Below the pieces are notes generated by a model. The model saw nothing but the letters and a program-made list of their open reading frames with translations, had not been told where the DNA came from and made no database searches. Below are positions 35,451 through 43,965 of a stretch of 64,000 nucleotides of DNA, piece by piece; the stretch's first letter is position 1, and the number at the start of each line of letters is the position of its first letter. Origin of the DNA: Helicobacter cetorum (lineage in GTDB: Bacteria > Campylobacterota > Campylobacteria > Campylobacterales > DZAY01); NCBI GenBank assembly GCA_022729735.1, contig DZAY01000003.1, positions 60,757 through 124,756 of the forward strand, written 5' to 3'. Made by a program: the position numbers and the translations under genes.

Positions 35451-36760
35451 CTTTTTTCCTTTGGGTCTTTTAAAATAATTGTAATTGAGTTATCTACTCT
35501 AAAATATTTTTTAGCTATTTCTACTATATCTTTTTTACTTAGTTTTTCAATTTCTGCTTCTCTATTTAGCAGTGGTTCAATATCACCTTTTACAAAATAT
35601 GAACCAAATAGAGAACTAACTGAACTTGCATTATCAAGTGAAAATATAAAATCAGCTTTTGTATTGATTTTTAGTTTTTCTATCTCATCATTTTTGATTT
35701 TGCCACTTTTTAAATTTTCAATTTCAGCTAAAATCTCTTTTTCTACATCTTCAGCTTTTACTCCAACATTGCAAATTGCAAATAAAATAAATAGTGATGG
35801 GTCTTTTTGTTCCATATTATAAGCATAAATTTGATTTACAAGCCCTTTTGCATCTACTAATTTAGAGTATAATTTACTACTTTTTCCACTACTCAAAAGC
35901 TCCGAAACTGCACCCAAAGCTACTTGGTCGCTATCTTTAAAATCTGGAATATGATAGGCAATTGCTACTATTTCAACTTCACTCTCTTTATAAAGATTAA
36001 CTCTTTTTGCTCCATCCATTTCTGGTTCTATTTGATAATCTTGTTTTTTAATTGGAGTTGTTGGATTTTTTATATCTTTAAACTGTTTTTCAATCAAGTT
36101 AAATACAACTTCACTATCAATATCACCTGCTACTATAACTATTGCATTATCTGGTCTATAATAGTTTTGGTGAAACTCTTTTATATCATTAATACTCCAA
36201 TTCATAATATCTCCCATAAATCCTATTGGAGTCCAATGGTATGGATGATATGTAAAAGCATTGTTAAATAGTTTAAAATATAAATATCCTGTTGGAGAGT
36301 TTTCAGTTCGCCATCTTCGCTCTTCTGCTACTACATCTCGCTCTGGTTGAAACTCTTCATCTTTTAGTGCTAAATTTTGCATAAGCTCTGCAAACAACTC
36401 TAAAGATTTATCCAAATTTGAAGAGCTGGATTTTATAAAGTAGTGAGTATAATCAAATCCAGTTGAAGCATTACTAACTCCACCAAGCCCTTTTACAATT
36501 TCATCAAACTCTCCAGCTTTTAAATTTTTTGTAGATTTAAAATTTAGATGCTCCAACATATGAGCTATTCCACTTTTTCCCATAACCTCATCACGACTTC
36601 CAACTTTGTAATATATATCTGTAACAATTACATTACTACCTCTATTCATAGGAATTGCAACCATTTGCAACCCATTTTCTAAACTCTTTGTATAATATTT
36701 TGGAAGAGAGTTTGCCATTAATGCTCCTACTATAAATAAAATTGATACTAAAATTTTCAT
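35447..36760 (-). CDS. M16-family zinc protease, exported
   Basis: 437 residues. A Sec signal peptide (about 1-17) is followed by the inverted zinc motif HXXEH (HMLEH) near residue 65-70 and the downstream Glu region ([11 protein letters not shown]). Two M16 domains are present. It is probably a periplasmic processing protease. It is homologous to C. jejuni Cj0805 and sits in the same pyrD/dapA context, with 4-base overlaps on both sides. Confidence 0.9.
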   Translation of the reverse strand: MKILVSILFIVGALMANSLPKYYTKSLENGLQMVAIPMNRGSNVIVTDIYYKVGSRDEVMGKSGIAHMLEHLNFKSTKNLKAGEFDEIVKGLGGVSNASTGFDYTHYFIKSSSSNLDKSLELFAELMQNLALKDEEFQPERDVVAEERRWRTENSPTGYLYFKLFNNAFTYHPYHWTPIGFMGDIMNWSINDIKEFHQNYYRPDNAIVIVAGDIDSEVVFNLIEKQFKDIKNPTTPIKKQDYQIEPEMDGAKRVNLYKESEVEIVAIAYHIPDFKDSDQVALGAVSELLSSGKSSKLYSKLVDAKGLVNQIYAYNMEQKDPSLFILFAICNVGVKAEDVEKEILAEIENLKSGKIKNDEIEKLKINTKADFIFSLDNASSVSSLFGSYFVKGDIEPLLNREAEIEKLSKKDIVEIAKKYFRVDNSITIILKDPKEKR

Positions 36761-37812
36761 AAACTTACACCTACTGCATCTTTTATATTTGAAAATCCAT
36801 CTCTTTTTAAAAGTTCAGCTAACTCTAAATTTATATTTTTAATCAGTGATGGACCTTTAAACACAATCGCTGAATAGACTTGAACTAAACTTGCTCCTGC
36901 TTTTATTCGCTTATATGCTTCTTCTCCACTATCAATTCCACCAACTGATATAAGAGTTGTTTTTTTATGTAACTCTTTTGCTATTTCAACAAATAGATTA
37001 AAGCTTTTATCTTTTAAAGCTTTTCCACTAATTCCACCAAAATTTTTAGGATTTGCTAAAAGTGAGTAGTCAATAGTTGTATTTGTTGCAACTACTCCAC
37101 TTGCTCCTGCATTTATTGCTTCATAACACAAATTTATTGCATATTCTACTTCTAAATCTGGAGCAATTTTTAATAAAATCGGTTTAGAAGTCAAACTTTT
37201 TCCCAAACTAAATAGGGCTTTTATAAAATCTGCATTTTGAAGAGTTCTTAAATTTGGAGTATTTGGACTTGAAATATTTATAACTAAATAGTCAGCTAAA
37301 TCTTTGAAATTTTTAATTAATATCTCATAATCTTTAATTGCATCTTCATCTTTTGTATCTTTGTTTTTTCCAATGTTTATTCCCAATGGAATGACAAATG
37401 GATATAATTTTTTTACTCTTTTTGAAACTGCATAACTCCCATCATTATTAAATCCAAAACCATTTTGAAGCGACTCTTCTTCGGGAAATCTAAACAGTCT
37501 TGGTTTTGGGTTACCTCTTTGAGCTTTTGGAGTAACTGTGCCAATTTCTAAATATCCAAATCCCAAAGCACTCAAAGCTTTTATAGCAACTCCATTTTTA
37601 TCAAATCCTGCACCTAAACCAACTGGATTATAAAACTCTCTTCCCCAAATATTTTGAGAAAGTATCTTATCTAAAACTATGCTGTTTTTTGCAATTGGAT
37701 TTAATAACGATGGACAAAAATTTGTAAATTGCATTAAATAAAATGTCAAATCATGTGCTAATTCTGGGTCTAATTTAAATATATAGTTTTTTAAATTTTC
37801 ATACTCAAACAT
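36757..37812 (-). CDS. pyrD: Dihydroorotate dehydrogenase (quinone), class 2
   Basis: 351 residues. Class 2 features are an N-terminal membrane-associating helical extension, then FMN-binding GLGAGFDKNG, NISSPNT with the catalytic Ser, the Lys in KIAPDL and the GGI-x-SGE phosphate loop. It oxidises dihydroorotate for pyrimidine synthesis and passes electrons to the quinone pool. First gene of the five-gene operon; the four junctions each overlap by 4 bases. Confidence 0.95.
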   Translation of the reverse strand: MFEYENLKNYIFKLDPELAHDLTFYLMQFTNFCPSLLNPIAKNSIVLDKILSQNIWGREFYNPVGLGAGFDKNGVAIKALSALGFGYLEIGTVTPKAQRGNPKPRLFRFPEEESLQNGFGFNNDGSYAVSKRVKKLYPFVIPLGINIGKNKDTKDEDAIKDYEILIKNFKDLADYLVINISSPNTPNLRTLQNADFIKALFSLGKSLTSKPILLKIAPDLEVEYAINLCYEAINAGASGVVATNTTIDYSLLANPKNFGGISGKALKDKSFNLFVEIAKELHKKTTLISVGGIDSGEEAYKRIKAGASLVQVYSAIVFKGPSLIKNINLELAELLKRDGFSNIKDAVGVSL

Positions 37813-37894
37813 TACTCAATTCCTCTATTTTGTGGTTTTGCTATTTTACTTAATTGTAGCTAAAAATATATTAAGATTGTTGCTATTCCAATAA

Positions 37895-37903
37895 TGTTAT
37901 AAT
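37895..37903 (+). promoter_or_regulatory. Extended -10 promoter (TGTTATAAT) of the 37933 gene
   Basis: TGTTATAAT lies 29 bases before the ATG of the amidotransferase gene. It is identical to the element at sdhA. Confidence 0.6.
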
Positions 37904-37932
37904 CATGCTTATAAATAATGTGGAGTTAAAAT

Positions 37933-38502
37933 ATGGTTTTAATGATAGATAACTATGATAGTTTTACATATAATATTGTGCAATATTGCTTAGAGCTTGG
38001 AGCAGAGCTTAAGATTATTAGAAATGATGAGTTAAGTTTAGCTGAAATAGAAGAGCTAAAACCTAAAAAAATTATAATTTCACCAGGACCTGCAACTCCA
38101 AATGAGGCTGGAGTTTGTCTTGATGTAATTAAAAAGTTTAAAGGTAAGTTACCAATTCTTGGAATATGTCTTGGACATCAAGCAATTGGTCAAGCTTTTG
38201 GTGGTGAAATTATAAGAGCTAAAAATTTAATGCATGGTAAAACTTCAACTATAAATATTACAAAAAATACACCAATATTTAAAGATATTTCAAACCATTT
38301 CAAAGCTACAAGATACCACTCTTTGGTTGTTAAAAAAGATAGTTTGCCAAATGTGATAATTCCAACTGCTTTTAGTGATGATGATGGTGAAATTATGGCT
38401 TTAGAAATAGCAGATTTTCAAATTTATGGAGTGCAGTTTCATCCTGAATCTATAATGAGTGATTATGGACATAAGATAATTCAAAACTTTTTGGATTTAT
38501 GA
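37933..38502 (+). CDS. Anthranilate/aminodeoxychorismate synthase glutamine amidotransferase subunit
   Basis: 189 residues, class I glutaminase (TrpG/PabA). It has the N-terminal DNYDSFTYN, the oxyanion SPGP, the nucleophile Cys79 (GICLGHQ) and the His-Glu pair in VQFHPES. It supplies ammonia to a TrpE or PabB partner, neither of which is nearby, so I do not choose between trpG and pabA. It overlaps the downstream membrane-protein gene by 4 bases. Confidence 0.93.
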   Translation: MVLMIDNYDSFTYNIVQYCLELGAELKIIRNDELSLAEIEELKPKKIIISPGPATPNEAGVCLDVIKKFKGKLPILGICLGHQAIGQAFGGEIIRAKNLMHGKTSTINITKNTPIFKDISNHFKATRYHSLVVKKDSLPNVIIPTAFSDDDGEIMALEIADFQIYGVQFHPESIMSDYGHKIIQNFLDL

Positions 38503-39593
38503 TTTATCTAATTTTAGTTGATTACATATTCTTACTATTTTATGGAAACTCCCTTTCAATATCTCCACAAGAAGCGAGATTGATTTATATTGAGGGTGGA
38601 GTTTTTGCAAATATAATAAATCTAATATTAGAAACTTTTGGAAATAGTAATATAACTTTAAGAGTTTTGCCAATCACAATACATCTATTTAATGCAATTT
38701 TAATATATAAAATCTCTTTAAATTTTTTTAAAAAACCAATTGATGCAAAAATTACTCTTATAATTTATCTGCTTTTAACTGGTGTAAATAGCTCTGCACT
38801 ATTAGTTAATGAGAGTGGATTGATTATATTTCTAACACTACTTTTTATATATTATCAAAACTCTAAAATATCTTATTTCATTCTGATTTTTGCACTCTTT
38901 ATAGATAACTCATTTGCGATTTTGTATTTGTCTCTATTTTTTTATTGGATTACAAATCGAAATTTAAAATTATCAATTTTTGCACTGATTTTATTTACAA
39001 TATCAATTTATCTATTTGGATTTCCAATTGGAGGAAAACCAAAAAACTACTTTTTAGATACAATTGGAGCATATTTAGCTATATTTTCACCACTTCTATT
39101 TATATATTTTTTCTATTCTGTATATAGAATTTTTATCAAAGAAAATAGAGATATGCTTTTTTGGATAGCATTTGTTGCTCTAATTTTTTCACTTTTACTA
39201 TCTTTTAGACAAAAAATTTTAATTCAAGACTTTGCACCATTTGTAGTAATTGCAACTCCTTTGATGGTTAAAATATTTATGTCAAGCTTTAGAGTGAGAA
39301 TAAAAGAGCATAGATTAAGTTATAAAATATTAGGAGCAACACTTTTTGGCTCACTATTTATTACAACATTTTTTGCATTTTATAATAAACCTCTTTATCG
39401 ATTTTATAAAAATCCAAAAAACCACTTTGCATATCAATACCATATAGCTTATGAGTTTGCAAACTATCTCAAAAGTCAAAATATTTATAGTGTAAATAGT
39501 ACAAATAGAAATTTACTGTTACAACTGAAATTTTATGGAATTAATAGTGGTGGAAATTATCTAATTTTAGATGATTTTGAAATTCAAAAATAG
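38499..39593 (+). CDS. GT-C-like polytopic membrane protein
   Basis: 364 residues, eight to ten hydrophobic helices. The loop after the first helix (SISPQEARLIY) resembles the acidic periplasmic loop of GT39-type proteins, but lacks the usual Asp-Glu pair and reads E-A-R. It resembles integral membrane proteins of Campylobacterota found in the same place. Function unknown. It is probably in one transcript with the amidotransferase and the TPR protein. Confidence 0.65.
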   Translation: MIYLILVDYIFLLFYGNSLSISPQEARLIYIEGGVFANIINLILETFGNSNITLRVLPITIHLFNAILIYKISLNFFKKPIDAKITLIIYLLLTGVNSSALLVNESGLIIFLTLLFIYYQNSKISYFILIFALFIDNSFAILYLSLFFYWITNRNLKLSIFALILFTISIYLFGFPIGGKPKNYFLDTIGAYLAIFSPLLFIYFFYSVYRIFIKENRDMLFWIAFVALIFSLLLSFRQKILIQDFAPFVVIATPLMVKIFMSSFRVRIKEHRLSYKILGATLFGSLFITTFFAFYNKPLYRFYKNPKNHFAYQYHIAYEFANYLKSQNIYSVNSTNRNLLLQLKFYGINSGGNYLILDDFEIQK

Positions 39594-39601
39594 GAAACTT
39601 T

Positions 39602-40603
39602 GTGGAAAATTTTTTTATTGAGTATCGCGACCCACTCTTTGGGCTGATAGTTTTTACTTTAATTGTCTTAGTAGTTGCAATTACAAACTATGCTTATAGA
39701 GTAGTAAAAGAGCGAGAAGAGAGCAATTCAATTTCTAAAATATTTACTAAATTCGATTCAATTTACTCTAAAAAAGAGTTTGAAGAGATTATTAAATGTG
39801 GATTATTGGGAGTAGAATCACTGCTTTTTTTAGCATCAAACTATATAAAAAATGGGGACTATGAGAAAGCAATATCCATATATTTAGAGTTATTAAATCA
39901 ACCAAATTTAAAAGAGCATATTTTTGAACAACTTGGAAAAGCATATCTCAAATCTGGATTTTTGCATAGAAGTCGTGATATATTCATAGAAGCTCTTAGG
40001 CTTTATCCACGAAATGGAGCAATTTTAAATGATTTACTAATTGTTTATGAAAAATTAAAAGATTATAAATCAGCTCTTTTGCTTTTGGACTCACTGAATG
40101 AGTTAGAAATTGATACAAGTTTGGAATATTCATATATAAAAGCACTATCACTTATAGAATTAAATGATAAATTTGAGTTAATTAAACTTTATAATTTAGA
40201 TAGTAGAATTGAGCGACTTTTTTTTGAATTTATGGCAAGATTTTATCCAAATGAACTATTTAATTATGAGATTAACTCTAAAAAAATAGTTGATATTTTA
40301 TGGAATTTAGATAAAAGTTATATAAATTTTGATAAATTAAGTGATGAGGTGAAAGAAATTTATGGAGCTAAGGGATATTTAAAAGATATTAAGAGTTCTA
40401 AAAATTTTGAATTTTCAATTTTAATTGATTTAAACCGTTGTGGAGTTACAAAAGCAACTTTAAGCTTTAGCTATATTTGTAATGGTTGCAAACACACTTT
40501 TCCAATCCCATTTTATAGATGTCCAAACTGTTTTAAACTTTTGGATATTGAATTAGAAACACTCTTAATAAAGGATAGCTTTGAAACAGATTTTACTTTT
40601 TAG
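39602..40603 (+). CDS. LapB-like TPR protein with zinc-ribbon tail
   Basis: 333 residues. One N-terminal membrane helix (about 12-34), then several TPR-like helix pairs (about 80-170), and a C-terminal rubredoxin/zinc-ribbon with CNGC and CPNC. This is the LapB/YciM layout; LapB regulates LPS synthesis with FtsH in E. coli. Translation starts at GTG with AGGAA upstream. Its 3' end overlaps rnhA by 23 bases, a pairing also found in C. jejuni (Cj1637c/rnhA). Confidence 0.78.
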   Translation: MENFFIEYRDPLFGLIVFTLIVLVVAITNYAYRVVKEREESNSISKIFTKFDSIYSKKEFEEIIKCGLLGVESLLFLASNYIKNGDYEKAISIYLELLNQPNLKEHIFEQLGKAYLKSGFLHRSRDIFIEALRLYPRNGAILNDLLIVYEKLKDYKSALLLLDSLNELEIDTSLEYSYIKALSLIELNDKFELIKLYNLDSRIERLFFEFMARFYPNELFNYEINSKKIVDILWNLDKSYINFDKLSDEVKEIYGAKGYLKDIKSSKNFEFSILIDLNRCGVTKATLSFSYICNGCKHTFPIPFYRCPNCFKLLDIELETLLIKDSFETDFTF

Positions 40604-41000
40604 TGATGGCTCTTCGCTTGGAAATCCTGGAGCTGGTGGATATTGCTCAATATTGAGATATAAGAGTTTTGAAAAAATTATAAAAGGTGGGCAAAAAAAT
40701 ACAACTAATAACCAAATGGAGTTAAAAGCTGTAATAGAAGGTTTGAAAGAGTTAAATGAGAGCTGTATGGTAGAAGTAATTAGTGATTCAAGTTATGTAA
40801 TTAATGCAATTAACTCATGGCTTTTTAATTGGCAAAAAAAAGGATTTAAAGATGTAAAAAATGTAGATTTGTGGCTTGAATATTTAGAAGTTTCCAAAAA
40901 ACATAAAGTTGTTGGAACTTGGGTTAGAGGACATAATGGACATAGAGAAAATGAGATATGCGATAAGATTGCAAAAGAGGAGGCATTGAGATTTAAATGA
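40581..41000 (+). CDS. rnhA: Ribonuclease HI
   Basis: 139 residues. Catalytic residues are Asp9 (LFSDGSS), Glu47 (NQMEL), Asp69 (VISDSS) and Asp128, with His118 in the flexible loop (RGHNGH). It removes RNA from RNA-DNA hybrids and primers. The start is a TTG with AAGGA before it. It overlaps the TPR gene by 23 bases and the next small gene by 4. Confidence 0.95.
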   Translation: MKQILLFSDGSSLGNPGAGGYCSILRYKSFEKIIKGGQKNTTNNQMELKAVIEGLKELNESCMVEVISDSSYVINAINSWLFNWQKKGFKDVKNVDLWLEYLEVSKKHKVVGTWVRGHNGHRENEICDKIAKEEALRFK

Positions 41001-41209
41001 TATATAAAGTAAATGTTGAAAACCCATGTAGATGTTTTAATAGACATGGATTAATGCAAGAACAAGAGTTTAAGACAAAAGTCGAAGCACAAAAAGAAGC
41101 AGAAGAGATGTTAGAATATATGGAAAAGAACTTTTGTCATCTTCACTCATTTAAGCTTATAGAGAGGGCAGATAAGATGGGTTATAAAATAGAAATATCT
41201 AAAATCTAA
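40997..41209 (+). CDS. Small Cys/His-containing hypothetical protein
   Basis: 70 residues, soluble. Cys at 11 and 13 (NPCRCF), His17 and Cys-His-x-His near 47-50 (FCHLHSF) could bind metal, which is only a suggestion. The start (ATGA) overlaps the rnhA stop, so it is translated with rnhA. No known family comes to mind. Confidence 0.65.
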   Translation: MIYKVNVENPCRCFNRHGLMQEQEFKTKVEAQKEAEEMLEYMEKNFCHLHSFKLIERADKMGYKIEISKI

Positions 41210-41221
41210 GATGAAAAACTA

Positions 41222-41227
41222 TATAAT
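41222..41227 (+). promoter_or_regulatory. Candidate -10 box (TATAAT) of dapD
   Basis: TATAAT lies 32 bases before the dapD ATG, in the 50-base gap behind the small gene. No clear -35. Confidence 0.45.
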
Positions 41228-41259
41228 TTAATAAACAATAATATTTAAAGGATGAAATT

Positions 41260-42429
41260 ATGATAAAAAGTAAGGAAGAGTTTAGCGAGTTTGTAAAAAA
41301 TATAGAGACTCAAAATTGGTATAGAAAACCTTTAGCATTTGGTATTGCAAAAGTTGATAGAGGTCAAAAAAATAGTGATAAAATACTTCAAGCTATTTAT
41401 CCAATAGTTAATTGGAATGAAAATTTTGGGAGTGGAGCTATATTTTTAAATGCTTTAGGAACTCCAAATTTAGAAAATTCAGAAGCTATTTTTGATTTAA
41501 ATATCTCTATTTTAGAGCAGATTTTAGATAATTTTGCTCCATTTATTGCAGAAACAAAAGATGATAAACATCAAAATATTCAAGTCATTCAAACAGTTTA
41601 TAAAATCATAAAAAAAGAGCCATTAAAAATTGCTAATTACAAAATGGTTTTCATATTTAGTGATGAAGTTGTAAAGAGTGTAGAAGTTGCATATCTAAAA
41701 CTATTTGCATTGTCACTAAAAAAAGTGAAACCACGAACAATAAATTTAAATGGAATTTTTGGAATTTTATCAAATGTTGCTTGGTGTGGAAATTCACCAA
41801 TTGAGCTTGACTATTTAAGAGACAACAAAATAGAAATGCAATTAAATGGAACATATCCAAATATAGATTATGTAGATAAGTTTCCACGATATTTAATGCA
41901 CATAATTCCTGAAGATAATGTGAGAATTCTTGATAGTTCAAAAGTTAGATTTGGAGCATATATTGGTGCTGGAACAACTGTGATGCCAGGGGCTAGTTAT
42001 GTAAATTTTAATGCTGGAACACTTGGGGCTGTAATGGTTGAAGGTAGAGTTTCAAGCTCTGCTGTTGTAGATAGTGGAAGTGATATTGGAGGAGGTGCAA
42101 GTATTTTAGGAGTTCTATCTGGCACTGATGGTATTCCAAATAGCATTGGTAAAAATACACTTCTTGGAGCTAACTCAACTCTTGGAATATCACTTGGTGA
42201 TGGCTGTATTGTAGATGCTGGAGTTACTATTTTAGCTGGAACAAAAGTCAAAATGGAAGACTATTCATTACTAAAAGAGATAAATCCAACACTTGAAGCT
42301 AAAGAAATTTATAAAGCAAAAGAGTTATCTGGTATGAATGGATTACACTTTAGAATGGATAGTTTAAATGGTTTGGTTAGTGTTAAGAGAAGTAAGCGAG
42401 AAGTGAAGTTAAATGATGCACTTCATTAA
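41260..42429 (+). CDS. dapD: 2,3,4,5-tetrahydropyridine-2,6-dicarboxylate N-succinyltransferase
   Basis: 389 residues, the long Campylobacterota form. The N-terminal ~210 residues are specific to this form. The C-terminal part is a left-handed beta-helix of hexapeptide repeats (GAYIGAGTTVMPGA, GGGASILG, and onward). It succinylates tetrahydrodipicolinate in diaminopimelate and lysine synthesis, a step after DapA. AAAGGA lies before the ATG. Confidence 0.93.
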   Translation: MIKSKEEFSEFVKNIETQNWYRKPLAFGIAKVDRGQKNSDKILQAIYPIVNWNENFGSGAIFLNALGTPNLENSEAIFDLNISILEQILDNFAPFIAETKDDKHQNIQVIQTVYKIIKKEPLKIANYKMVFIFSDEVVKSVEVAYLKLFALSLKKVKPRTINLNGIFGILSNVAWCGNSPIELDYLRDNKIEMQLNGTYPNIDYVDKFPRYLMHIIPEDNVRILDSSKVRFGAYIGAGTTVMPGASYVNFNAGTLGAVMVEGRVSSSAVVDSGSDIGGGASILGVLSGTDGIPNSIGKNTLLGANSTLGISLGDGCIVDAGVTILAGTKVKMEDYSLLKEINPTLEAKEIYKAKELSGMNGLHFRMDSLNGLVSVKRSKREVKLNDALH

Positions 42430-42446
42430 AAATTAAAGGTTATTAG

Positions 42447-43019
42447 TTGGAAGATATTATAAATGGACTTATTGAATATGGTTATTTAATACTATTTTTA
42501 TACTCATTTGGAGGTGGAATGGTCGCTCTAATTGGAGCTTCTATTCTATCTTTTAGTGAAAAAATGGATTTATCCACATCAATTATTGTGGCTACTACTG
42601 CCAATTTCATCGGCTCAACTCTGCTATTTTATATGGGGAGATATAATAAAAGTGTGTTACATCCATATTTAAAAAATCATAGAAGAAAAATAGCTTTGAG
42701 TCATGTTTTGATGAAAAAACATGGTGTTTGGATTATATTTTTTCAAAAATTTATTTATGGACTTAAAACTTTAATTCCACTTGTGGCAGGAATTACAAAA
42801 TTTGATTTCAAAAAATTTATAATATTAAATTTTTTATCTTCCATTGTTTGGGGATTAGTTGTTGGTATTGGAGCATTTTTTGCAAGTGAAATTGTGCTTT
42901 TAATTTTTGATAAACTAAAAAATTATCCATTTGTTGCACCTATTTTTATTTTAGCTTTACTATTTATTATTTGGAAATATTTATCACTTAATAGTTCTAA
43001 GAGTGGAGATGTTAAATGA
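42447..43019 (+). CDS. DedA-family membrane protein
   Basis: 190 residues with four to five hydrophobic helices, the SNARE-associated/DedA fold. Family motifs include FxxRxxxG-like FQKFIYGLKTLIPLVAG and the NFLSSIVWG segment. Members are polyprenyl-phosphate or phospholipid flippases in other bacteria. It starts at TTG with AAAGG about 10 bases before. The classic Arg of the F-x-x-R motif reads Lys (QKF), which is a small deviation. Confidence 0.82.
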   Translation: MEDIINGLIEYGYLILFLYSFGGGMVALIGASILSFSEKMDLSTSIIVATTANFIGSTLLFYMGRYNKSVLHPYLKNHRRKIALSHVLMKKHGVWIIFFQKFIYGLKTLIPLVAGITKFDFKKFIILNFLSSIVWGLVVGIGAFFASEIVLLIFDKLKNYPFVAPIFILALLFIIWKYLSLNSSKSGDVK

Positions 43020-43315
43020 AATTATCAAAAGTAAAGTTAAAAGAGAAAAGTGTTGATGTCTTTAACAGAGGTTTAGATTTTACAAAAGTAAAAAGTGAGA
43101 AATTAAGAGAAAAGATAAATCTAAAAATTAGAGAAAGAGCAATTATTGCTACAAAAGCAAGAGTTGCAGAAAATGGTAAAAAGTGTGAAGATTTTAATGA
43201 TGAAGAGCTTGAAGTTATAATTTATGATGAAGAGCAAAAAATTATAGATAACTTAAAAAGTAAATCTTTGATAGCACTTTTAGCACTTTTGGGACTTGAT
43301 TTTTTGGTAGCTTAA
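43016..43315 (+). CDS. Small hypothetical protein (basic, C-terminal hydrophobic end)
   Basis: 99 residues. Strongly basic N-terminal two-thirds, an acidic stretch near 60-80 and a hydrophobic end (LIALLALLGLDFLVA) that may anchor it to the membrane. It overlaps the DedA gene by 4 bases (ATGA). Not recognised. Confidence 0.6.
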   Translation: MKLSKVKLKEKSVDVFNRGLDFTKVKSEKLREKINLKIRERAIIATKARVAENGKKCEDFNDEELEVIIYDEEQKIIDNLKSKSLIALLALLGLDFLVA

Positions 43316-43696
43316 ATGTTTAAAAACATTAAATCAGCACTTATTTACTACTATTTATATAAGTTTAAAAATAGGTTTTTGACCATTTTTGCCATTGCTA
43401 TTTTTACAATTTTTCTACACATAATTTATATTGATATAGTTGAATATCTAACTTTGAGAAATAAATTGAGCTATCTTGATACTATTTTACCACTTAAATG
43501 GATTGTTACTATTTTTAATATTTCATTAATCATATATCTATTTTTTTCAATTTTTAAAACTAAACAAGAGATAAAAATTGAGCAAAAATCTGATACAATA
43601 GAACAAAATGAAACTAAATTTTCTAAAAGAGAAGAGAGTTTTTTGAATAAAAAATTACAATCAAAAGCTGACTTGATAATAAATAAAAAGGGGTAA
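43316..43696 (+). CDS. Small membrane protein with two helices
   Basis: 126 residues. Two hydrophobic helices (about 20-42 and 59-80) and a charged C-terminal tail rich in Glu and Lys. It begins at the base after the stop of the preceding gene. Not recognised; probably inner membrane with a cytoplasmic tail. Confidence 0.6.
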   Translation: MFKNIKSALIYYYLYKFKNRFLTIFAIAIFTIFLHIIYIDIVEYLTLRNKLSYLDTILPLKWIVTIFNISLIIYLFFSIFKTKQEIKIEQKSDTIEQNETKFSKREESFLNKKLQSKADLIINKKG

Positions 43697-43698
43697 AT

Positions 43699-43965
43699 AT
43701 GTTGAAAGAGCTATTTTTTAGTGGTATTGGTGGAGCTGTTTTATTAAAAGAGAGAGTTGAAGCAGAACTAAAAACCTTGGAAGAAAAGGGAAAAATTAGT
43801 GCAAATGATGTTAAAAGTTTTTTAAACTCATTAGAAGAAAAAGGTAAAAATGAAGATGAAAAGATAAGAGCTAAACTAAAAGAGATGATAAAAGAGGCTT
43901 TAGATGAGATTGGAGTTGCTACAAAAGATGATTTATCAAAACTAAAAGAGGAGTTAAAATCATAA
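43699..43965 (+). CDS. Phasin-like small coiled-coil protein
   Basis: 88 residues. A short hydrophobic/glycine start (LFFSGIGGAVLLKE) then a charged helix rich in Lys and Glu, ending in a coiled coil. Similar small proteins annotated as phasin-superfamily are often found before UbiB-family kinases, as here. AAAAGGGG lies before the ATG. Its stop overlaps the proposed ATA start of the next gene. Confidence 0.7.
   Translation: MLKELFFSGIGGAVLLKERVEAELKTLEEKGKISANDVKSFLNSLEEKGKNEDEKIRAKLKEMIKEALDEIGVATKDDLSKLKEELKS

Noticed and set aside
35924..36271. 115-codon antisense frame opposite the M16 protease
   Set aside because: Composition is biased (Ile, Asn, Phe, Cys) and no start signal is seen; a shadow ORF.
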